A stretch of 7,691 nucleotides of DNA from an uncultured Eubacteriales bacterium (GTDB taxonomy: Bacteria; Bacillota; Clostridia; Oscillospirales; CAG-272): NCBI GenBank assembly GCA_934401725.1, contig CAKRSS010000074.1:1-7691 (forward strand), written 5' to 3'. This document shows positions 1 to 3,950 of the stretch, one piece after another. The first letter of the stretch is position 1; each line of letters starts with the position of its first letter. The translations under genes were made by a program, and so were the position numbers. Below the pieces are notes generated by a model that saw only the letters and a list, made by a program, of their open reading frames with translations, was not told where the DNA came from and did not search any database.

Positions 1-180
1 AACCGTAGGTTAGCCCTCTCTGGGGCGACTCTTTTGGTTCTTTTCTGCTCGCGGCAGAAAAGAACACTTCTTAACGTCCCGCGGACGTTCGGCGAGTACA
101 CTTCGAACACGTCGGAATTCGCCACGGCGAGAACCCGCCAAGGCCAAAGAACTTATTTATCAAAAAGCGGCTCCCGCAAA
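1..180 (-). repeat. Mosaic hairpin repeat, copy A (truncated by the window edge)
   Basis: This is a non-coding copy of the repeat family also found at 2916-3156, 3738-3898 and 7426-7691. Read on the minus strand it starts just past the rplA terminator. It contains a GC-rich half-stem plus T-tract (about 160-178), a 29-nt module (126-154), a hairpin with arms AACGTCC/GGACGTT (73-89), a 12-bp hairpin at 37-65 with loop TCGCG, and part of an AACC/GGTT hairpin (1-11). The 37-65 stem begins GTTC and ends GAAC, where the middle copies have GTAC on both sides, so one base pair is swapped and pairing is kept. Positions 90-125 hold copy-specific sequence. Short open frames across it are by-products of the repeat and I do not call them genes. 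Confidence 0.85.
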
Positions 181-195
181 CACCCCTTTTTTCAA

Positions 196-234
196 TAAAA
201 AACGATTCCCGCCTTTTTTCATCGGCGGGAACCG
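196..234 (-). terminator. Rho-independent terminator of the rpmG-rplA operon
   Basis: On the minus strand, 18 nt after the rplA stop, an inverted repeat pairs 203-213 with 224-234. It has 10 of 11 pairs, a perfect inner TTCCCGCC/GGCGGGAA and a 10-nt loop. It is followed at once by TTTTTT ATTG (202-196). This is a standard intrinsic terminator. It closely resembles the terminator after the solute-binding protein gene at 3889-3931. Confidence 0.92.
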
Positions 235-252
235 CAAAAATTCTTATAATCC

Positions 253-939
253 TCAGCCCAGCTTCGACTGGTTGACCTTGATGCCGGGGCCCATCGTGCT
301 TGCGATAACGCAGCTCTTGATGTACTGTCCCTTTGCAGCTGCCGGCTTGGCCTTGATGATGGCGCCAAGCAGAGCGTCAAAGTTCTCACCCAGCTTCTCG
401 GCGCCGAAGGACGCCTTGCCGATCGGGCAGTGAATGATGTTGGTCTTGTCCAGACGGTACTCAATCTTACCGGCCTTGGCCTCAGTGACCGCACGGGCAA
501 CGTCCGGCGACACGGTTCCGGCCTTGGGGTTAGGCATGAGTCCCTTAGGACCGAGCACACGACCCAGCTTACCGACAACACCCATCATGTCAGGGCTTGC
601 GATAACCACGTCGAACTCGAACCAGTTCTCTTTGGTTATCTTCTCAACATAGTCCATGTCGCCGACGTAGTCAGCGCCTGCGGCCTTGGCAGCCTCAACC
701 TTGTCGCCCTTGGTGAAAACAAGAACGCGAACCTTCTTACCGGTTCCGTTGGGCAGAACAACCGCGCCTCTGACCTGCTGATCAGCGTGACGGGAGTCGA
801 CACCCAGTCTGACGTGAACCTCAACGGTCTCGTCAAACTTGGCCTTGGAGGTCTGGCACACCAGCCCCAGAGCCTCGGCGGGGTCGTACAGCTTGGACTT
901 GTCTATCAGCTTTGCGCTGTCAATATATTTCTTTCCCAT
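253..939 (-). CDS. rplA: 50S ribosomal protein L1
   Basis: This is the L1 stalk protein of the large ribosomal subunit, which helps move deacylated tRNA through the E site. In many bacteria it also represses its own operon by binding mRNA. The 228 residues match the family's usual length of about 230. The L1 signature is intact at about residues 119-142, with GKLGRVLGPKGLMPNPKAG followed by TV. The N-terminal GKKY and the C-terminal STMGPGIKV region are also typical. The start is the ATG at 939, which has a strong TAAGGAGGG site 7 nt upstream. That site contains the stop codon of rplK, so the two genes are likely translationally coupled. rplA is the last gene of the operon; rplJ and rplL do not follow, and an intrinsic terminator does. 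Confidence 0.98.
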   Translation of the reverse strand: MGKKYIDSAKLIDKSKLYDPAEALGLVCQTSKAKFDETVEVHVRLGVDSRHADQQVRGAVVLPNGTGKKVRVLVFTKGDKVEAAKAAGADYVGDMDYVEKITKENWFEFDVVIASPDMMGVVGKLGRVLGPKGLMPNPKAGTVSPDVARAVTEAKAGKIEYRLDKTNIIHCPIGKASFGAEKLGENFDALLGAIIKAKPAAAKGQYIKSCVIASTMGPGIKVNQSKLG

Positions 940-946
940 TTTCTAA

Positions 947-955
947 CCCTCCTTA
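947..955 (-). promoter_or_regulatory. rplA ribosome binding site embedding the rplK stop codon
   Basis: The minus-strand sequence TAAGGAGGG is both the rplK stop codon (TAA, 955-953) and an almost full-length Shine-Dalgarno sequence for rplA, with a 7-nt spacer (946-940). A ribosome terminating on rplK therefore sits on the rplA initiation site. This supports coupled, roughly equal synthesis of L11 and L1. Confidence 0.9.
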
Positions 956-1378
956 GTCCTCGACGGTGATGCCCATGCTGCGGGCGGTACCGGCGATCAT
1001 GCTCATTGCGGCCTCGATGGATGCCGCGTTGAGGTCAGGCATCTTGGTCTCGGCAATCTTGCGGACCTGCTCACGGGTCAGCTTTGCGACTTTGTCCTTG
1101 TTGGGCTTTGCGGAAGCGGTCTCGATGCCGCAAGCCTTCTTAATCAGGACGGGAGCCGGAGGGGTCTTGGTGATGAAGGAGAAGGAACGGTCGGCGTAAA
1201 CCGTGATAACCACGGGGATGATAAGGCCGATATCGTTCTTGGTTCTCTCGTTGAATTCCTTAGTGAAAACGGGGATGGCAACACCGTACTGACCCAGTGC
1301 AGGACCTACGGGAGGCTGGGGAGTAGCCTTGCCTGCGGGCAACTGGAGCTTGATGTAGCCCATAATTTTCTTTGCCAT
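953..1378 (-). CDS. rplK: 50S ribosomal protein L11
   Basis: L11 binds 23S rRNA in the GTPase-associated centre, at the base of the stalk where translation factors and thiostrepton act. The ATG at 1378 gives 141 residues, the canonical length. A GGAGG site (1389-1393) lies 10 nt upstream. A longer reading frame to 1441 would add 21 residues unlike any L11 and is rejected. The N-terminal domain shows the proline-rich PQPPVGPALGQ (20-30), which includes the drug-contact prolines. The C-terminal RNA-binding domain ends with MPDLNAAS and GTARSMGITVED. The segment after GQ reads YGVAIPVF (31-38), where many L11 proteins have HGVNIMGF. This is a family variation, not damage. The gene lies between nusG (87-nt gap) and rplA (overlapping signal). 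Confidence 0.98.
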   Translation of the reverse strand: MAKKIMGYIKLQLPAGKATPQPPVGPALGQYGVAIPVFTKEFNERTKNDIGLIIPVVITVYADRSFSFITKTPPAPVLIKKACGIETASAKPNKDKVAKLTREQVRKIAETKMPDLNAASIEAAMSMIAGTARSMGITVED

Positions 1379-1409
1379 TGTAGATTTTCCTCCATGTGTG
1401 GTTTTTTGC

Positions 1410-1435
1410 GGGAGAATGCAATGATATTTTCTCCC
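1410..1435 (-). other. Hairpin in the nusG-rplK gap
   Basis: In the 87-nt gap between nusG and rplK the transcript can form a 7-bp stem, GGGAGAA with TTCTCCC, around a 12-nt loop. It is followed by GCAAAAAACC and then the rplK ribosome binding site. No T-tract follows, so it is not a terminator. In E. coli the L1 autoregulatory site lies just before rplK, which makes this a candidate control or processing site here. I did not recognise the L1-binding loop itself. Confidence 0.45.
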
Positions 1436-1465
1436 TCCCACTTAATTCGACGTCTTAAGGGGGCG

Positions 1466-2008
1466 TCAGCCCTTGACTGCCTTGACCTCGTCGATGCTGA
1501 GCTCGACCGGCATGTCCCGGCGGCCGCGCTTGACGAGAACGGTGACAGTTTTTCCATCATCGGAAATGTTCTGGACGGTGCCCGTGTAGCCCTCGAACAG
1601 GTCGCTGCAGATAGTGACCTCGTCGCCGACTGCGAAGCTGAGCTGAACCTTCTTTTCCTCGATGTTCAGCGCCTCGACCTCAGCGTCGGAGAGCGGAGTG
1701 GGACGGGAACCGGGACCGACAAAGCCGGTCACACCCGAGATGTTGCGGACGACGTGCCAGGTCAGCTCGCTCATCTCCATTTTGATGAGCACGTACCCAG
1801 GGAAAACTTTGACCTCGACTTCCTTCTCCGTGTCGCCGTTTTTCTCAACGACGATCTCCGTAGGGATACGGATGTCAACAAACTTATCCTGAAGCCCGCG
1901 GTTTTCGACGATCTTCTCGAGATTCGCCTTAACCTTGTTTTCGTAGCCGGAATAGGTGTGCGCCACATACCATTTCAGGCCCTCGTTCATTGTGTCGAGA
2001 TTGCTCAT
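1466..2008 (-). CDS. nusG: Transcription termination/antitermination protein NusG
   Basis: NusG is an RNA polymerase elongation factor that affects pausing and termination and couples transcription to the ribosome. The 180 residues match the family length. The NGN domain is at about residues 11-105 (LKWYVAHTYSGYE, then FPGYVLIKMEM and GVTGFVG). The KOW domain is at about 123-179 (FAVGDEVTICSDLFEGYTGT). The ATG at 2008 lies 2 nt after the secE stop codon and has no visible Shine-Dalgarno sequence, so initiation probably depends on ribosomes finishing secE. A second in-frame ATG at 1990 (residue 7, MNEGLKWYV) would also give a full NGN domain and cannot be excluded. The secE-nusG pairing is conserved across bacteria. 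Confidence 0.98.
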   Translation of the reverse strand: MSNLDTMNEGLKWYVAHTYSGYENKVKANLEKIVENRGLQDKFVDIRIPTEIVVEKNGDTEKEVEVKVFPGYVLIKMEMSELTWHVVRNISGVTGFVGPGSRPTPLSDAEVEALNIEEKKVQLSFAVGDEVTICSDLFEGYTGTVQNISDDGKTVTVLVKRGRRDMPVELSIDEVKAVKG

Positions 2009-2010
2009 AA

Positions 2011-2532
2011 TCAGAACAGACTGCCCAGGGCGATAATACCCTTTGAGAACGCAAAGTCAAGCAGACCGATAACGGCGGCAAGCGCCACCACTACAACAAT
2101 CACAACTATGGAATTTTTTCTGACCTGCGGCCAGGGCATCCAGACTATTTTCTTCAGCTCACTCTTATAGCTCTTCCACCATACCTTGAGCTTTTCGCGC
2201 TTGATTATGCCGACGATAACGCCTGCGATAATAGCAGCACCGAAGATTCCGATGCTGACCCAGAAGAAGGTGCTGAGTTTCTTCTCATCCTTCTTGTCAT
2301 CGGACGTATCGTCCTTTTTGTCATCAGCGGCAGAAGTATCGGCGGCAGCGGCATCATCTGCGGCCGAGGTATCGGCAGCGGCGTCATCCGCAGCGGAAGT
2401 ATCAGCGGCAGCGGCGGCGTCACCGGCTGCGGCGTCAGCCTCAGCGCTCACGCACACGGTTGCCATCATGACCATAAGCACGAGAGCCAGAAGAAACGCG
2501 GCAAGAGACCGGAATGTTTTGTTGTACTTCAT
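2011..2532 (-). CDS. secE: Preprotein translocase subunit SecE with long N-terminal extension
   Basis: SecE is an essential membrane subunit of the SecYEG channel, where it clamps SecY. The conserved SecE part is residues 114-172. It has an amphipathic cytoplasmic helix and hinge (KVWWKSYKSELKKIVWMPWP, then QVRKNS) and a C-terminal membrane helix (about 142-160, rich in Val/Ile). Firmicutes SecE is usually about 60-75 residues, but this one has 173. The extra part reads as a signal-peptide-like helix (1-30, possible cleavage after VSA), a low-complexity acidic linker with three Ala-Asp-Thr-Ser repeats (31-88), and an added membrane helix (89-110) ending in KREK. Predicted topology puts the linker outside, the amphipathic helix inside and the C-terminus outside, which is compatible with SecE function. 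The start at 2532 has only a weak AAAGG site. The gene lies 18 nt after rpmG and 2 nt before nusG, the expected position for secE. Confidence 0.93.
   Translation of the reverse strand: MKYNKTFRSLAAFLLALVLMVMMATVCVSAEADAAAGDAAAAADTSAADDAAADTSAADDAAAADTSAADDKKDDTSDDKKDEKKLSTFFWVSIGIFGAAIIAGVIVGIIKREKLKVWWKSYKSELKKIVWMPWPQVRKNSIVVIVVVVALAAVIGLLDFAFSKGIIALGSLF
2320..2412 (-). repeat. Tandem repeat inside secE encoding the Ala/Asp linker
   Basis: Residues 41-71 of SecE are three consecutive copies of a 10-11 residue unit, AAADTSAADD, with one extra Ala in the third copy. The DNA copies differ at several third positions (for example GCC, GCT and GCA for Ala). The repeat is therefore kept at protein level and is not a very recent slippage product. 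A related acidic segment with KKDD and TSDDKKDEKK follows. Confidence 0.85.
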
Positions 2533-2550
2533 TGTTGGTCTACCTTTCGT

Positions 2551-2712
2551 TTACTTGGATTCTCTGTGCAGAGTGTGCTTCCGGCAGAAACGGCAGAACT
2601 TCTTCTGCTCAAGCCGGTCAGGGTCATTCTTCTTGTTTTTCTTTGTATCGTAGTTGCGCTGTTTGCACTCAGTGCAGACCAGCGTCACCTTGACACGGGA
2701 ATCATTAGCCAT
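2551..2712 (-). CDS. rpmG: 50S ribosomal protein L33
   Basis: L33 is a small protein of the large ribosomal subunit near the E site. The ATG at 2712 gives 53 residues, normal for the family, and a GGAGGT site (2727-2722) lies 9 nt upstream. The protein is the zinc-binding type: C13 and C16 (CTEC) pair with C40 and C43 (CRFC) across a lysine-rich loop, and RNYDTKKNKKN is typical. An upstream extension of the frame to 2808 starts on TTG without support and is rejected. It is the first gene after the promoter at 2836-2864, and secE follows after 18 nt. The tRNA-Trp gene found between rpmG and secE in many Firmicutes is not present here. Confidence 0.96.
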   Translation of the reverse strand: MANDSRVKVTLVCTECKQRNYDTKKNKKNDPDRLEQKKFCRFCRKHTLHRESK

Positions 2713-2829
2713 GCTTGCGGCACCTCCAATTAAAATTTTTGAACCGTATCGCGGTTCGTGTACCTCCCTCCGGGTGCGGCTCGCCGTGCACTGGCGCAGG
2801 CACGGCAAAAAGACTCTGCACGCAGAGGT
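2713..2829 (-). promoter_or_regulatory. Structured 5' leader of the rpmG operon
   Basis: This is the predicted untranslated leader of about 117 nt between the promoter and rpmG. Three hairpins are visible. The first, at 2814-2827 (CTCTG paired with CAGAG), is followed on the transcript by TCTTTTT. The second is a 7-bp stem at 2783-2806 (GCCGTGC paired with GCACGGC). The third is a 6-bp stem at 2741-2757 (GAACCG paired with CGGTTC), followed by AAAAATTTT. A GGAGGGAGGT sequence at 2770-2761 resembles a ribosome binding site but has no start codon after it. I do not recognise a known ribosomal leader family. Confidence 0.5.
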
Positions 2830-2835
2830 AGAGTT

Positions 2836-2864
2836 ATTATAGCACGTCCCGGCGGGTTTGTCAA
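2836..2864 (-). promoter_or_regulatory. Consensus SigA-type promoter of the rpmG-rplA operon, with UP-like element
   Basis: The minus strand shows -35 TTGACA (2864-2859), a 17-bp spacer and -10 TATAAT (2841-2836), which is a perfect consensus match. Upstream, 2865-2890 is almost purely A/T (TATATT, AAAATATAAAA, AATAAATA), like the UP elements of strong ribosomal promoters. The predicted start site is near 2829. The promoter is about 25-70 bp from the edge of the repeat element at 2916. Confidence 0.93.
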
Positions 2865-2890
2865 TATATTTTTTATATTTTATTTATTAA

Positions 2891-2917
2891 GGAGGGAAGT
2901 GGGGGGTGGGGGGGAGG
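2891..2917 (+). other. G-rich tract with quadruplex potential
   Basis: The plus strand has runs of 3, 6 and 7 G separated by AAGT and T. These are enough for four GGG runs, at 2894-2896, 2901-2903, 2908-2910 and 2912-2914. A shorter G-rich run at 7427-7438 precedes the same GCATAT hairpin in copy D, so the tract may belong to the left end of the repeat element. Confidence 0.5.
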
Positions 2918-3156
2918 CGTATTGCATATGCCTATATGCTTTTTAAGAGAAGTTCTGAGCCATTGGAAAGGCTCGCCGGGACGCTCGGCGAAAAGCGTTT
3001 TTTTACAAATACGTTCTTTGGCCCATAGGGGCACTCGCCACAACGTCCGCGGGACGTTAAGAAGTGTACTTTTCTGCCGCGAGCAGAAAAGTACCAAAAG
3101 AATCGCCCCAAAGGGGCCGAACCTACGGTTCGCCCCCTCTGGACTCCCCCACTCCC
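2916..3156 (+). repeat. Mosaic hairpin repeat, copy B
   Basis: This is the fullest copy of the repeat family. In order it holds: a GCATAT/ATATGC hairpin (2924-2939); a 28-nt module beginning AAGTTCTGAGCC (2950-2977); a T-tract (2998-3004); a second 29-nt module (3011-3039); an AACGTCC/GGACGTT hairpin (3042-3058); AAGAAGT; a 12-bp hairpin (3066-3094, GTACTTTTCTGC and its complement); CAAAAGAAT; a GCCCC/GGGGC hairpin (3105-3117); a CGAACC/GGTTCG hairpin (3118-3132); and the tail CCCTCTGGACTCCCCC. Positions 3065-3156 are the left arm of a long inverted repeat whose right arm is 3738-3829, with 90 of 92 positions matching. No gene is supported here. Confidence 0.88.
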
Positions 3157-3737
3157 GTGATGCTTTATGGGGACGGAATCACCCTTACTGAAGTCAGCAT
3201 CCGGCGGAAAGACGCCTTTCGGGAAGTGAACTGCGTCCGCGCTCATACTCGCCATGAGGCGCACTGTAACTCGCGCTGGGTAGGCTAACCATTGGACGCC
3301 CCGCCCCGGCGGCCTGAAGTACGTCCCGGTGGGAGCGTCTGCGGTACAAATGGTTCTCGGAATGAGGTTTTTGGAGAGCGCTTCACCGTTCGGATGAGGT
3401 TTGATGTGGGCGATAGCCCACGCCGCACGGCCCGCGCCATCATATTGCGGCTCCGCCGCTCATGAAGGCTAATTAGACGGAAATTCTTTCGGGAGTGGCG
3501 CACCAATCAAAGCAAAGCTAACTCCTTCAAGCATTTCGCACCCGGCCTCACCACTATAAGCTGCCATCCGCACGCACGCACCGGTCGACTTCAAAAGACG
3601 TCCTTATAAGTTTAGAACAAACGCCTAAAACCGCCTTCACGGCGAGTCCGGGCGGGGACAGGGCGTGCGTCACCAAAAGGCGTGATGCCGGAACCGTGCG
3701 CCAATGAGGCCACTGCCCGCCACCACCAATCCATCAA
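3157..3737. other. 581-bp non-coding core between long inverted arms
   Basis: I find no convincing gene. The open frames are short, lack ribosome binding sites and have unnatural Arg/Pro/Ser-rich translations. The core lies exactly between the 92-bp inverted arms. Visible structure includes a perfect GTGGGC/GCCCAC hairpin with loop GATA (3406-3421), GCGGC/GCCGC (3447-3459), the palindrome CTAATTAG (3469-3476), and a GTCAC/GTGAT stem around 3669-3685. A 17-nt near-duplicate sits close to each end: CGCC ATGAGG then CACTG at 3250-3266, and again with single-base indels at 3699-3715. ATGAGG occurs four times. Candidates are a non-autonomous mobile element, a structured RNA, or debris between colliding repeats. 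I cannot choose among them. Confidence 0.5.
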
Positions 3738-3898
3738 GGGAGTGGGGGAGTCCAGAGGGGGCGAACCGTAGGTTCGTCCCCTTTGGGGCGACTCTTTTGG
3801 TACTTTTCTGCTCGCGGCAGAAAAGTACAGTTAGAACACGTCCCGCCGACGTTCCGGCGTGCGCCCGCCAAGGTCAAAGAACTTTTCTTAATAAAAAA
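3738..3898 (-). repeat. Mosaic hairpin repeat, copy C (right arm of the inverted pair)
   Basis: Read on the minus strand, this copy follows directly from the solute-binding protein terminator. It has a T-tract (3898-3893), a 29-nt module (3884-3856, beginning AAGTTCTTTGACC), an ACGTC/GACGT hairpin (3838-3852), a 12-bp hairpin (3800-3828, loop TCGCG), a CGAACC/GGTTCG hairpin (3762-3776) and a tail ending CTCCCCCACTCCC. Positions 3738-3829 are the inverted copy of 3065-3156, with two mismatches. It lacks the GCATAT hairpin present in copies B and D. Confidence 0.88.
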
Positions 3899-3931
3899 GC
3901 GATTCCCGCAGGCATCCCCTGCGAGAACCGC
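3889..3931 (-). terminator. Rho-independent terminator of the solute-binding protein gene
   Basis: On the minus strand, 3931-3918 pairs with 3912-3899 over 14 positions (two G-U wobbles) around a 5-nt loop, followed by TTTTTTATT (3898-3890). It starts 19 nt after the stop codon. Its arms (GCGGTTC, then GCGGGAATCG) nearly match the rplA terminator at 196-234, and its T-tract runs straight into repeat copy C. Confidence 0.93.
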
Positions 3932-3950
3932 AAAAATTCATTTTATTTTA

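Noticed and set aside
953..1441. Longer 162-residue version of L11
   Set aside because: The extra 21 residues do not look like L11. The ATG at 1378 has a strong GGAGG site and gives exactly the standard 141 residues.
1394..2170. A 258-codon plus-strand frame opposite nusG
   Set aside because: It is antisense to nusG and the end of secE, both certain, and its translation has no family features.
2814..2827. Hairpin plus TCTTTTT in the rpmG leader as an attenuator
   Set aside because: The stem is only 5 bp and lies within about 20 nt of the predicted transcript start, too early and too weak for a convincing terminator. It is kept only as a leader hairpin.
2873..3264. Short open frames on both strands across repeat copy B, and similar ones in copies A, C and D
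   Set aside because: They arise because the same repeat stays open in some frames, have no ribosome binding site, and the DNA shows structure-preserving rather than codon-preserving change. They are likely to be mis-annotated as hypothetical proteins.
3261..3320. tRNA-like sequence (AATGGTTAGCC on the minus strand)
   Set aside because: The D-arm-like words are present, but I found no matching 7-bp acceptor stem, anticodon arm or GGTTCGAATCC-type T arm at the right distances.
3285..3506. A 73-codon minus-strand frame in the 3157-3737 core
   Set aside because: It has a composition rich in Arg, Ser and Pro, no recognisable motif and no binding site before the start, and it runs into the arm-flanked non-coding core.
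3695..3715. GTGCGCC, resembling a group II intron 5' end
   Set aside because: Seven bases alone are weak. No domain V hairpin or maturase/reverse transcriptase sequence was seen nearby.
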